A stretch of DNA of 64,000 nucleotides from Cephalopachus bancanus (GCA_027257055.1 JAPVLO010000001.1:10501501-10565500), one strand, 5' to 3'; counted from the first letter of the stretch, positions 22,662-32,989 are shown. The notes: a model not told the origin generated them from the letters alone. A program made the numbers and translations.

Positions 22662-23317
22662 AGCCAGGTGCGGTGGCTCACGCCTATAATCCCAGCACTT
22701 TGGAAGATCGAGGTGAGAGGATTGAGCCCATGGGTTCGAGACCAGCCTGGGCCACTTGGTGAGATCTCATCTCTATTTTTTTTTTTTTTTTTTTAGTTGG
22801 AGTCTCACTCTGTCCCCAGACTGGAGTGCACTGGCCGCTCCCGGCCACCACAGCCTCGACCTGCTGGGCTCCGGCAGTCCTTCCGCCTCAGCCTTCCGAG
22901 TAACCGGAATTACAGGCGTGCGCTACCACACCCGGCTAATTTTTTGACTTATTGTAGAGATGAGGTCTCGCTGCCCAGGCGGGTCTCGAACCCGCTGGCT
23001 CAGGCAATCCACTCACCTCAGCCTCCCAAAGCTGCGGGATTACAGGCTGAGCCACCGAGCCCAGCTTCATCTCTATATTAAATCAAGTATTAGCCGGACT
23101 TGTGCCTGTAGTTCCAGCTAGGTGGAAGACTGAGGAGGAAGGATCGCCTGAGCCCATCAGGTCGAGGATGCGGTGGCTGTGAGCATGCCACTGCACTCCA
23201 GCCCTGCAGGAGTGCACTCCAGCCTGCAGGAGTGCACTCCAGCCCTGCAGGAGTGCACTCCAGCACTCCAGGGTGACAAAGTGAGACTCAAACTCAAAAA
23301 AAATAAAATAAAAATAA
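22662..23317 (+). repeat. Alu split by an inverted Alu and carrying a 21 bp tandem expansion
   Basis: Left monomer 22662-22776, then an opposite-strand Alu, then linker and right monomer 23077-23317. The outer target-site duplication is AAAAATGAGATTCTG before it and AAAAATGAGAGTCTG after it (one mismatch). The right monomer has a 20-21 base unit containing TGCACTCCAG plus CCCTGCAGGAG present three times and then in part (23192-23270). Confidence 0.95.
22777..23066 (-). repeat. Young-type Alu nested inside the Alu at 22662-23317
   Basis: Poly(T) then the full antisense dimer to CCGAGCCCAGC. TCATCTCTAT flanks it at 22767-22776 and 23067-23076, the second being the interrupted host Alu. Its B-box region has a perfect stem (22979-22995). 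The host and guest form a long inverted repeat. Confidence 0.97.
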
Positions 23318-23334
23318 AAAATGAGAGTCTGTTT

Positions 23335-24255
23335 CACAATTTTCCTTTGCATACTATAACAAGAATATTTTCTAATTTCCTAATTTTTCCACACTTCAAA
23401 TTATAATTTACTTAATCAGTCACCTATGGATGGCCATTAGTTTCATTACCATAGTTTTAAGAGCAGCTGCTTTCAACGGGAAGTTATATACATACTCACC
23501 ACTTTGGGCTTCTTACAATGTGGTGATGTTTGAGGGACAGTTAGATATTGGGGACAATACATTTTTAGACCTTTTCTTGGAGTAAATTTCTTCAGTCTCT
23601 TCTCCCAATATTTTTACCCAGAGTTGTGCGTTATGCATTTCCTTATTTAAAACTCTCTCACCAGACTCTTCTACTAGGTGATATCAAACTGCTAGATTTA
23701 TTTTGGACTTTACACTTTGGGAAAAATAACTGAACAGTCGTCTTGGATGTTGCTATTTGGATCATGTGGGTTTTCTCGACCCTGGATATTATTTTCATTC
23801 ACTTTATTTAGGTGCATCGTGTCAACACCTAAACACTAAAATAGATCATTCTTGTGCAGATTTCCTCAGACACCCTGAAGGCAGCTTCCTTCCAATTTGT
23901 AAAAGCTAATTTTGCACTTATCTGTCAGGGCTAAGAACGTTTCCTTTCCTGTTATTTTCCTCCCTTTTGGCTTTATATAGATGATTTTTTGTAAACAGAA
24001 GGTGGCCATTTTATGCGAGGGTGTGAGGAGTTCAGGTTGGTTAGGGACATATTCACATGGAAGTGTGAGGATAGTCTGCTGTGTCTGCCACCTGCAGTGT
24101 GCTCTGGGGGTGAACTTTCCGGTGATCAGAGACACTCATTGCTGTGAGAACCTTTGTCCTAATACTTGCAAGCAAAGGCAAGTTTCCCCCAGTTCATGCA
24201 CATAGCCAATAAAATGAGAAATAGATCCATAGTTGAGCGAAAATCCTGGAGTTGT
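23335..24255. other. Intergenic DNA, partly ancient repeat
   Basis: 23330-23470 together with 22430-22650 reads like a degraded copy of the same AT-rich old repeat seen at 57100-57390 (for example TTTCTAATTTCCTAATTTT and CATTAGTTTCATTACCAT). The rest is unique. Confidence 0.3.
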
Positions 24256-24258
24256 TTA

Positions 24259-24566
24259 CTTTTCTTTCTTTCTTTCTTTCTTTTCTTGAGTTGGAGTTTC
24301 ACTCTGCTGCCCAGGCTGGAGTGTTAGTGGCGTGTTCACAGCTCATCACAGCCTCGACTTCCTGGGCTCAGGTGATCCTTCCACCTCAGCCTCCCCATCA
24401 GGGACTTCAGGTGTGGGCCACCCCACCAGGCTAATTTGTTTTTATTTTTCATAGAAACAAGGTCTCTCTTTGTTGCCCAGGCTGGTCTCAAACTCCTGGC
24501 CTCAAGTCACCCTCTTGCCTCCGCCCCAAAGTGCTGGGATTACAGGCAAAAGCCACGAGGCCCGGT
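24259..24566 (-). repeat. Older Alu dimer, antisense
   Basis: A (TTTC)n-modified tail is followed by the antisense right and left monomers, ending GAGGCCCGGTC. The linker is TTTGTTTTTATTTTTCATAG, the older form. Confidence 0.93.
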
Positions 24567-24735
24567 CAATCGCAATGGGATCATTCCTCACGTGACTGTT
24601 TCTGATGTTTTCATCACCTTTTTGTTGTTGTTGTTTGAGAAAAATAGCCATCATTCACTACTTTTAGTTACCTCCTCATGTTTCTTTGTCTTCCGAGCTA
24701 AACTCATCAGTAAACAAGGTACAGAACATTCAAAG

Positions 24736-24736
<1 letters not shown>

Positions 24737-24780
<44 letters not shown>
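24737..24780. repeat. (CA)n microsatellite
   Basis: About 22 uninterrupted CA units. Confidence 0.98.
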
Positions 24781-24783
<3 letters not shown>

Positions 24784-25099
24784 CCTGCCTTGCTTTGGCT
24801 CCAACAAGTACTCCTTATGCAAAACCTGTGAACACTCTCAATGGATCTTCACAGGTACCAACATGGACCAGTGCAGAGTTTGCATAAGACTGGGAATCTA
24901 CACACCTCCCCCAAAAAGCTCCCCCAAAAGCCCAATGAGAAAAAGGCATGCAGAATTTTGTTAACCTGAATGTAGTAAGTTAAACAAAGTATAAACCAGG
25001 GTGATCACAGACCGAAAGGAAAAAAAAAACCCAAACAAAAAACTACTCAAACTCATTAAAATGTGAACTCTCCCCAACCCCCCATTCCTACTCCAGCAG

Positions 25100-25480
25100 C
25101 TTTGATTGACACTTAATAGTGAAGCGAGTGCATTTGCTGGAAGGCCAAAGTTCCCACAGCATAAAAATAACACAATGGCCCTCCTGGCAGCCTGTGGACC
25201 AAGTGGGGCAGCGAGGGGAAGCCCAGATGAGCCTATTGAAGGAGCAGCTGTTTGTGTCTCCACTTCTGACCCGGGGTGGCGGCGCTCAAAGCCCTTTCAT
25301 GCTTCCCTCCCAGCCGCCTGCTATTCGGGGCACAGAGGCTGGGTGTGTGGACTGGTTTCAGCCACTTCAAGAAACAGATGCTGCAATTACCCGCGGGCAT
25401 GCGCAGGGGCGAACTGCCCCTCGAGTGGTGGCCAGCCTATGGGATGGCGGTGATCTGTTCAGGGGATACCTTTATTAGTT
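25100..25480 (+). promoter_or_regulatory. GC-rich patch with an NRF1-like site, candidate regulatory element
   Basis: In an AT-rich window this stretch has CGGGGTGGCGGCGCTC, CCGCGGGCATGCGCAGGGGCG in overlapping pieces and several CpGs outside any Alu. GGCATGCGCAGG near 25395 is one base from an NRF1 palindrome. Three plus-strand frames of 115, 119 and 180 codons overlap it in all three phases, which reflects base composition more than coding. It could be a promoter or conserved enhancer; no TATA box or donor site settles it. Confidence 0.35.
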
Positions 25481-25818
25481 CTTTTAGATCCACACCAATG
25501 GATGGTCTTCACGTCAAGCTATTGTCAGCACAGATGGCGAGGGCAGAGGAATTCTGCTTGTTTACACAGCTTATACTTTGGTACTTAGAGAGTCCACTGT
25601 GGATGCTGGCAGAAGAAGGAAAGCATATTTTTATCTGCTCATTGTTAAAATTAGGTAACGCACCTTCACAGAGTCAGAGATGGGCTAATTGTATACACAC
25701 ACATAGAGTATACCCATATATACTGGGGGTGCAGAAAAAGATGCATACATATTCTAAGAGATGTTCACCCTCATCAAAAGTGGACGCTACTGGTAACCAC
25801 TGTGAGCACCTCTTGTAA
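25276..25818 (+). other. 180-codon open frame, unsupported
   Basis: This is the longest frame outside Alu and microsatellite sequence. It begins in the GC-rich patch and its last 30 codons run into the DNA transposon at 25723. No signal peptide, domain or repeat is evident, and the transposon overlap argues against a conserved protein. Confidence 0.15.
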
Positions 25819-26221
25819 TTGCAAAAGTCAAACATAACTTGTGTTTGTCTCACTGAGTATTACAATTTTAACACAGTTTTTTTTCTCTCTTAAAATGTGT
25901 GGGGCCAGGCGCAGTGGCTCACACCTATAATCCCAGCACTTTGGGAGGCCAGGGTGAACGGATTGCAGGTTTGAGACCAGCCTGGGCAACTTGGCAAGGC
26001 CTCATCTCTAAAACAAAAGAAAAAAAAATTAGCTGGGCACGGTGGCACATGCCTGTAATTCCGGCTACTCGGAAGACTGAGGTAGAAGGGTTGCCTGAGC
26101 CCAGCAGGTGGAGGCTGCAGTGCCCTGAGTGTGCCACTGCACTCCAGTCTGGGCGACAGAGAAAGACTCCAACTAAAAAAACAAAACAAAACAATATATA
26201 TACATTTTTTGGCACCCTCCT
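25723..26221 (+). mobile_element. Miniature mariner-like element, copy 2, interrupted by an Alu
   Basis: Inward ends CTGGGGGTGCAGAAAAAGATG and AGGAGGGTGCCAAAAAATG form inverted repeats and both abut TA (25721-25722, 26222-26223). Without the Alu at 25902-26188 the element is about 210 bp. The internal block AATTGCAAAAGTCAAA...TGAGTATTACAATTTTAA is shared, in inverse orientation, with 12720-12916. TA duplication and end structure suggest Tc1/mariner mobilisation. Confidence 0.78.
25902..26190 (+). repeat. Young-type Alu inside the miniature element
   Basis: Full dimer from GGCCAGGCGCAGTGGCTC to a CAAAACAAAACA tail. It inserted into the element at 25723-26221 and so is younger than it. Confidence 0.94.
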
Positions 26222-26487
26222 TATGTATATAGTATATCCACGAAAGGAAAGTTCTAAAAATTGTTTGATAACAAATTACTACCCTCTTTATATAGTAGTT
26301 ACATTACCAAGAAGGAAAGCTTGAAGAAAAAAGCTTAATGGAAAATGTGCATGTTCCCTAACATGATCTTTGGGAGCTGTGATTAGTAAACACTGTACAT
26401 GTGAGATTTTTGGGAGAGGTCTGTGAGGGACACACATTCCCTCAGTCATGAGGACCTTGTGTAGGTCCCAGGATTTTCACTTTTTGG

Positions 26488-27066
26488 TGAAGTGACAGGG
26501 TCTTGCTATGTTGTCCAGGTTGGTCTTGAACTCCTAGGCGCAGGTGATCCTCTCACCTCAGCCTTCTGAGTAGTTGAGACTTCAGGTGTGTGCCACCATG
26601 CCCAGCTAATTTTCTTCTTCTTTTTTAAATTTTTTATTTTTATTTTGGGCCGGGCTCAGTGGCTCAGCCTATAATCCCAGCACTTGGGGAGGCCAAGATG
26701 AATGGATTGCCTGAGCCCGCGGGTTCGAGACCCACACAGGCAATTTTGCAAGACCTCATCTCTACAATAAATCAAAAATTAGCCAGGTGTGGTAGTGCAT
26801 GCCTGTAGTTCAGGCTACTTGGAAGGCTGAGGTGGAAGGATGGCCAGAGCCCAGCAGGTCGAGGCTGTGGTGGCCGGGAGAGTGCCACTGCACTCCAGTC
26901 TGGGTGACAGAGTGAGAATCCAATTTAAAAAAAAAAATTTTTTTATTTTGTAGAGACAGTGTCTTGCCAGGTGGCCCAGTCTGGTCTTGAACTCCTGGCC
27001 TCAAAGGATCCTCTAGCCTTTGGTTTCCCAGAATGCTGGGATTACAGGTGTGAGCCATCATGCCAG
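26488..27066 (-). repeat. Old Alu interrupted by a young Alu
   Basis: The part 26488-26640 is antisense right-monomer and linker (GACAGGGTCTTGCTATG to CCCAGCTAATTTTC). The part 26938-27066 resumes with TTTTGTAGAGACAGTG and ends GTGAGCCATCATGCC. The 26647-26937 Alu sits between them on the other strand. Confidence 0.9.
26647..26937 (+). repeat. Young-type Alu nested in an older Alu
   Basis: Starts GGCCGGGCTCAGTGGCTC. The B-box region is GCGGG-TTCGAGA-CCCAC, and the A-tail ends at 26937. It inserted in the A/T-rich linker of the host, leaving a T-rich duplication that is hard to delimit. Confidence 0.96.
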
Positions 27067-27460
27067 TCCCTTACTGTGTCTTTAAAGGACACGTCCATTC
27101 CTCCTGCCGGACCTGGCTTTCTCCCCAGTTTCCCACTTTTCACCCCACAACTCTTCAGATCTGGGACTCAATCCAGGGACACTCTTGGGCACCCTCAGGC
27201 TGCATTCTTACCTTGGGTTAGATGATGCTCCTTTGTACATGCCTTCACCAAACCTTAGGGGCTTTTGGACATTTCTTTCTGTCTGTCCCTCTCTGAGCTA
27301 CTCGAGGGCGGTGACTGTTTGTGTCCTCCCTGGCATGCCCCAAACTTAACATTGTCCCTGGCAAGAGCGAGTGCTCCCTCAAAGCACATTAAATAAAAGG
27401 TAAATGCGAGCAGGAATTTACCAAAGGAGGGAACCGTCGTTATAAAGGAGGAGCGTGTTG
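27067..27460. other. Unique intergenic DNA
   Basis: 27255-27400 (TTTCTTTCTGTCTGTCCCTCTCTGAGC, CCTGGCATGCCCC, TCCCTGGCAAGAGCGAGTGCTCC) resembles the 3' end of an ancient L2-type repeat on the plus strand, diverged. No gene. Confidence 0.3.
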
Positions 27461-27471
27461 AAAGAGGCTTG

Positions 27472-27776
27472 CACGCCTGGCTCAGTGACTCAGCCTGTAA
27501 TCCCATGCTTTGGGAGGCTGAGGTGAGTGGATTGCCTGAGCCCGTGGGTTTGAGACCCACCTGGGCAACTTGGCGAGACCTCATCTCTATAATAAAATCA
27601 AAAAATTAGCCGGGCGTGGTAGTGCGCGCCTGTAGTTCCAGCTACTTGGAAGGCTGAGGCGGAAGGATTGCTGGAGCCCAGCAGTTCGAGGCTGCAGTGG
27701 CCGGGAGCGGCCACTGCACTCCAGTCTGGGTGACGAAGTGAGACTCCAACTCAAAAAAGATAGAAAGAAAGAAAGA
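27472..27776 (+). repeat. Young-type Alu with target-site duplication
   Basis: Full dimer with a GAAA-rich tail. AAAGAGGCTT flanks it (27461-27470 and 27777-27786). It carries ACAATAAAATCAAAAAATTAGCCGGGCG-type linker wording, with ATAATAAAA here. Confidence 0.95.
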
Positions 27777-27904
27777 AAGAGGCTTACATCTGGGGGATGC
27801 TGGGTGGGGAGGACTGACCTCTCAGCTCCCTCCTTTCAAACCATGGAACTTGCTCCCCAGCAGTGAGCATGGTGGCCTGCTGAGGGCTCACTGCCCAGTT
27901 CTGC

Positions 27905-28128
27905 CCAGGGTATTCATTTCCTAGGGAAAAAACATTACAAACAGATATGTAAACAACAGAACATATTCTCTCATCATTCTGGAAACCAAAATAACCTCAT
28001 CTCAAGGTTCTTAATTATATCCACAAGACCCTTTTGTCAAACAATGTCACAGTTTCGAGGGTTTAGGATGTGGACACATCTTTTGGGGTGAAGGCTATCA
28101 ACTCTGTGGTCATTGCTATGGCTGCCCT
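27905..28128 (-). repeat. MaLR-type LTR fragment, antisense
   Basis: The antisense wording TAAACAACAGAACATATTCTCTCATCATTCTGG, then CAATGTCACAGTTTCGAGGGTTTAGGATGTGGACAC and CTTTTGGGG (in pieces) matches the layout of ERVL-MaLR LTRs read backwards, with the middle deleted. It is a non-coding relic. Confidence 0.65.
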
Positions 28129-28465
28129 AGAAGACTATACTCAGGTATTTCCCTGATAAAAAGGAGCCACCCAGTCCAAGGCTACCCTTGGATCTTGCCC
28201 CCTACCTGTGAACAGACCTTACCCAGTGACTGGCCTGTGACAGGTATATAAAGGCATCTCCTCGCCTCAGTTGGTGACTTCTCTGAAAGTTCACTCAGCT
28301 CCAGCGCTCTCCATAGGATAAGGCCAAGGAAGCATCACGACCTCATCACAAGTAAACTTCCTCCCAGAGGGTGCTCTCCAGGAAACCTCCTAATCCATTG
28401 CACAGTCTGTTTTCTGCTGAACCCTACCTACAATATGTAGCAATGTATTAAACCCAGAAATCTGT
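28129..28465 (+). repeat. LTR-like segment with a TATA box, family unknown
   Basis: TATATAAAGG at 28244-28253 is followed by CTCAG, clustered pyrimidine-purine steps and, near the end, GTATTAAAC. The layout (U3-like, TATA, short R, poly(A)-like signal) suggests a solo LTR, but I could not fix TG...CA ends or a duplication. It could also be a unique promoter-like sequence. Confidence 0.3.
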
Positions 28466-28480
28466 TGACAATATCAGTTA

Positions 28481-28793
28481 TGGCCGGGCTTGGTGGCTCA
28501 GTCTGTAATCCCAGTACTTTGGGAGGCCAAGGCAAGTGGATTGCCTGAGCCTGCAGGTTCAAGACCCGCCCAGGCAACTTGGCAAGACCTTGTCTCTACA
28601 GTAAATAAAAAACAAAAAAAATTTTTAAAATTAACCGGCGTGGTAGCATGCGCCTGTAGTTCTAGCTACTTGGAAGGCTGAGGCGGAAGGATTGCTGGAG
28701 CCCAGCAAGTCGGCGCTGCGGTGGCCGGGAGCATGCCACTGCACTCCAGTTCGGGTGACAGAGTGAGACTCCAACTCAAAAAAACTAAAAGAA
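28481..28793 (+). repeat. Young-type Alu with target-site duplication
   Basis: Starts GGCCGGGCTTGGTGGCTCAG. AATATCAGTTA (28470-28480) and AATATCAATTA (28794-28804) flank it with one difference. Confidence 0.95.
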
Positions 28794-29026
28794 AATATCA
28801 ATTATTCTTCTACACCATCTTAAATTCAGCCAGGAAGATATCGGCTGTATGCAAATTGATGGCACTTGATATTGTTAACAATTAGTAGTGAAATCGTTTC
28901 TACTTCTTCAGGAAACCATATTTACTCATGGGCCTATGAGAGTTCCAAAGACTGTCCATGCCAATCACACAGGTAATATCGAGATAGCTTGTGTGAAGAG
29001 GAGTCATTGACTGAATATTTTTCCAT

Positions 29027-29083
29027 ATGTATGTGTGTGTGTGTGTGTGTGTGTGCGCGTGTGTGTGTGTGTGCGCGCGCACG
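29027..29083. repeat. (TG)n with CG interruptions, then (ATTT)n
   Basis: Alternating purine-pyrimidine TG run with GCGCGT and GCGCGCGC blocks, a classic left-handed-DNA-prone composition. It is followed at 29091-29112 by a short TATT repeat. Confidence 0.95.
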
Positions 29084-29223
29084 GGTGGGTATTTATTTAT
29101 TTATTTATTTATGACTGCTTTTGGCTTGTTTCTGGAGCAGTGTGGTATGTGGGGTGATGGATACTGTCTACTGGTATTTACCATCCTTTTATCCATAGAT
29201 TTAAATGTTTCCAAACTAAATTT

Positions 29224-29501
29224 CTTCTTTTTTTTTTGAGTCGGAGTTTCACTCTGTCACACAGGATGGAGGGCAGTAGCACGCTTCTGGCCACCACAGC
29301 CTTGACCTGCTAGGCTTAGGCAATCCTTCCACCTCAGTCATCCAAGTAACTGGCATCACACCCCGTTCATTTTTTGATTTATTGTAGAGACAAGGTCTCA
29401 CCAAGTTACCCAGGCTGGTCTTGAACCCCTGGGTTCAGGCAATCCTCTCACTTCGACCTCCCAAATTGCTGGGATTACAGGCTGAACCACTGCGCCCGAC
29501 C
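29224..29501 (-). repeat. Alu with target-site duplication, antisense
   Basis: AACTAAATTT flanks it at 29214-29223 and 29502-29511. A short deletion removes part of the right monomer 5' end (CATCACACCCCG). Confidence 0.94.
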
Positions 29502-29529
29502 AACTAAATTTATTCCAAGGATGAAAACT

Positions 29530-29735
29530 CAAGTCCTGGGGTCCATCTGACCTGAGTTCCAATCCTGACTCAGACACTGACTTGGTCTTTTGTAGCCTTC
29601 AACTCTTTGTCTGTGAAATGAAGATAATGACCCTGACACATAGAATTGTGGGAAGAATTCAAGGGAGCCACGCAAGTAAATCTTTAGCTTTGTATCTGGT
29701 ACATAGGCTGTGCTCAGAAAACAGTGGTTATTACT
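29530..29735 (+). repeat. MIR SINE
   Basis: GAGTTCCAATCCTGACTCAGACACTGAC, TCTGTGAAATGAAGATAATGA, GAATTGTGGGAAG and GGCTGTGCTCAGAAAA in that order are the MIR core and tail. Confidence 0.82.
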
Positions 29736-30375
29736 GTTTGTTCACACTTCCTGCCTCTGCTGGCCTTTGAGTTCATGTGACAATGGGCTTGCAGGGAAGG
29801 CCAGCTAAGACTCCCCAGAAGGCACAGGACAGTGAGTGCATCAGTCTCAAAATTCCAGTGTTCCCTTGCAGGCTGACGTGTGGGAGCCAGGGAACTCACG
29901 CTTTTCTTCTTTGGTCTCCAGAGAGCATTATCTCCAGTCTTTGGCCTCAGCAGTGTTTTATCAGTGTGCTCTCCTGGACACACGGGTAACTCGAACCGGC
30001 CTGTGAGCTGCTCATATCCCTCTGGGCTTGTTTTGAGGCAGAAGTTTGTCTAGATGGAAGAAAGATAGCCTGTCACAAGGTTCCCAGGCGGCTGCCAGGA
30101 AGCCTAGGAGCCAAGTCGTGTAGGCTTGAAGTCATGACACTGCCATGGGTTGTCAGAAAACAGAAAGGCTACCAGTGACTCTACCTACCATCTGGGCATA
30201 GGGGTTATCACAGATACCAAGTCTCAGGGCACCAGGTTTCATCTACACTGGGTCAGTCTTTCCAATCATATTCCTCACTCTTAGTTTGGCTGACTATATT
30301 AATTCATGTATACAAATGGTGGCCAAATCTCCTCTTTACTATGTGCATTTTTAAATTTATTTTACTTTATTTTAT
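29736..30375. other. Unique intergenic DNA
   Basis: No repeat or exon recognised. Overlapping frames on both strands at 29714-29989 have no domain. Confidence 0.45.
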
Positions 30376-30498
30376 TTTTTGTAGAGACGAGGTCTTGCTA
30401 AGTTGCCTAGGTTAGCTCAAGCAATCCTGGTTCAATCAATACTCCTGCCTGGGCCTCCCAAAGTGTGGGATTACGGGCATGAGCCACTGCACCAGGTG
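30376..30498 (-). repeat. Alu left-monomer fragment, antisense, old
   Basis: GTAGAGACGAGGTCTTGCTAAG through CCTCCCAAAGTGTGGGATTACG to GAGCCACTGCACCAGG is a single left monomer. It may be a fossil monomer or a truncated dimer. Confidence 0.8.
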
Positions 30499-30599
30499 TA
30501 CTACATGTTAATTTGATGTAGTCTAATCTGCTGATCTTCAACTAGCCCATATTTAACGAAAAGAGAACTAGAAAATATTTACGAGTATGAGTTTCTCAG

Positions 30600-30870
30600 A
30601 TATTTTGTTCACTTCTCTGAGCTCTTTTTTTGAAGGATAACATTCATACAGTTTTAAGTGTACACTTTGATGGATTCTTATAAATATACACATGTATGAG
30701 ATCAACATGCAGATAAAGATATACCATATAATAATCCCAGTGTCTAAAAAGCCTCTTCCCTGTCAATACCTCTCCACCAAGGCACCCGTGATTCTGACTT
30801 CTCTTATTATTCGCATCATTTATTTTGTTCTTTATGGACTTATTACATGTCAACACTTAATTCTTTCATG
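30600..30870 (+). repeat. Ancient interspersed repeat, probably L1-related
   Basis: TTTTAAGTGTACACTTTGATGGATTCTTA and the following CTGACTTCTCTTATTATTCGC wording resemble the old mammalian L1-type 3' region that reads 'agttttaagtgtac...ttctgacttctatcacc'. Assignment is from memory and family is uncertain. Confidence 0.4.
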
Positions 30871-30899
30871 TACGTTGTGTATTACAATTAATTATAGTT

Positions 30900-31460
30900 T
30901 TTTTTAAATTCCATGAGGTATTCAAGAGAAAGAGAAAATAAGGCTCAGGAAAGTTCAGTTACTCTCTCAAGTTCACGGAGCTGGTGAGTGGCAGACCTGG
31001 AATTGAATGTGGATCAGTTGATTTCAGAGGCTAGTCGCGTTTATCTTTTGCTTCTCCTGGTAATTCAAATATTAAATGAGAAAGCTAGTAGAAGATGAAA
31101 ACTGGTTATTAAAGGTGGTTAAAAGAATTATTTCCTAAATATGATATTCTTCATATATATGAGACCTTGACCTTCAACGTGAATTGAAATGTGTTTAGCA
31201 GATCTATAAAAAGAATATGGTAATGTTACCTAACCAGTGCTGATCTGGTATAATCTTACATGTATTATCTTCCTTAATCATCATGACACAGTCTTCACAG
31301 GTAAGCACTACTATACCCCTATGCTACAGGTGAAGAAACAAAAATACAGAGTCATTAAATAATTGGATCAAGGTCACAGAGCTAGCACCTGGAGCATCCT
31401 GGATTTGAACACAGAGCTTGTACTCCTGAACACCATACTACATATTTTTTCTTTGTCATG
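30900..31460. other. Mostly unique, with two weak MIR-like stretches
   Basis: 30930-31060 (GAAAATAAGGCTCAGG, ACTCTCTCAAGTTCACGGAGCTGGTGAGTGGCAGACCTGG) and 31240-31430 (ATCATGACACAGTCTTCACAGGTAAGCAC, GTGAAGAAACAAAAATACAGAG, CAAGGTCACAGAGCTAGCA) look like MIR read in the antisense direction. Confidence 0.55.
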
Positions 31461-31842
31461 TCACTTCAAAATAGATATGAGTAAAAGTGAGCATTTTAAA
31501 ATATTCCGTGAGACTTCGCAGCAAATTGGATGGAGCTGGAGACAATCATACTTAGTGATCTATCACAGAAACAAAGAACCAAATACCACAGGTTCTTACT
31601 CACAAGTGGAACCTGGACAGTAATCACAACAGCACGAGGAAGGGATGGGTAGTCGCAGGACACTGCTGGAATGGGGTCACGCAATATCACTAAGTGTACC
31701 TGATCCTACACCCGAAGAAGTGAGGACTAGTTGGAGGTTCAAACTTTACCTGCTTGTAGACTGCTTAGGTACCTAATCCTGACTTGTAACCCACATCTTT
31801 ATAATAAAATAAAGTTATTTAAAAATAAAAAAAATTAAATTA
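31460..31842 (+). repeat. 5'-truncated L1 3' end
   Basis: GCAGCAAATTGGATGGAGCTGGAGACAATCATACTTAGTGA, then ACCACAGGTTCTTACTCACAAGTGG, in pieces, is the L1 ORF2/3' UTR junction wording. It ends ATAATAAAATAAAG with an A-rich tail, and the ORF2 end is not intact. No clear target-site duplication. Confidence 0.85.
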
Positions 31843-31849
31843 AGTGGTG

Positions 31850-32667
31850 AGCAAAATTGATTAAGGAAATTTTTTAAAATTCCTTGAAAGCTAAAATACA
31901 AACATAATAAATAAAAATATTCCATCAAGGTTGAAATACAAATTCTTTGTTCATCCTAGCATGAGCGTCTAGACTGGCGGAAGCTGTTTATTAGCCAGAT
32001 CCTATGTGTGCTTTTCAGCCATCTGATAATGTCAAGGAGATACATTCTAGAATTCTAAGAATTAATATCTCAAGATCAAGATTGTACTTACCATCAGGCA
32101 GACTCTTGAAATTAGGGAATCTTGGCCAGAGATAACCCCAAGAAATCTTCTCAGAAGTCTAGAAATAAGTGAATGTACCTGGTAATCTGACAGAAGATAT
32201 GAATAAAGACTTATGAGAGGCAGTGTGTCCTGGCAAGTGTGCTGGGTAGTGAGCACACTTGTTGGGTAACCAAGACACTGCACTAAGTCAACCTCACCTC
32301 TTTCTGATGCATAGTCTAACCATTACCACCCATGCCCATGTAACCAGCCAGCTTGTCTTCCTTTCCCATGGAAGTCAGACTTATGTCTTCACGTCTCTTC
32401 TGCCTTCTGAACAGAATCTCTCTCTGGATCTGGAAATCTTTACCATCCCAACTGAAACACCGCGGGTATTAGATGGCCCTTACTGTGTCTGTGTTAATTT
32501 TCATGATTGGATGTAAAAATTTCAAAAGTGCCTGCCTTGCTCCTCAAACAATTTTTCTCAATGGAAACATCTCTCAACACAAAATGGCTTATATGTATTG
32601 AGGGTGAGGGTGGGAGCCCCAAGTATTCCCCAAATATGTCAAAGAAAGTGATAAATAGTAGGAAGTT
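31850..32667. other. Unique intergenic DNA
   Basis: No gene or named repeat recognised. Confidence 0.45.
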
Positions 32668-32680
32668 AAATCTGCATCGT

Positions 32681-32938
32681 AGCCAGGCTCGGTGGCTCAG
32701 CCTGTAATCCCAGCGCTTTGGGAGGCTGAGGTGAGTGGATTGCCTGAGCCTGCGGGTTCGAGACCCACCTGGGCAACTTGGCGAGACCTCATCTCTACAA
32801 TAAATTAAAAAATCAGCTGGGCGTGGTAGCGCACGACTGTAATACCAGTTACTCGGAAGACTGAGGTGGAAGGATCGCCGGAGCCACTGCACTCCAGTCT
32901 GGGTGACAGAGTGAGACCCCAACTCAAAAAAAGAAAAA
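32681..32938 (+). repeat. Young-type Alu with right-monomer deletion and target-site duplication
   Basis: AAATCTGCATCGT (32668-32680) and AAATCTGCGTTGT (32939-32951) flank it. About 35 bases of the right monomer (between GGATCGCCGGAGCC and ACTGCACTCC) are absent. Confidence 0.95.
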
Positions 32939-32989
32939 AAATCTGCGTTGTGTTTTACATGTATATGCAATACTCATTTTAACTAAAGC

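Noticed and set aside
24737..24780. Short-period repeats considered as a CRISPR-like or satellite array
   Set aside because: These are simple CA dinucleotide repeats in eukaryotic DNA, with no spacers.
25890..26324. Overlapping frames of 96-141 codons on both strands
   Set aside because: They are the usual sense and antisense frames of an Alu and end in the surrounding transposon.
32494..32970. 158-codon minus-strand frame
   Set aside because: Most of it is antisense Alu (residues such as [18 protein letters not shown]), with no conserved domain.
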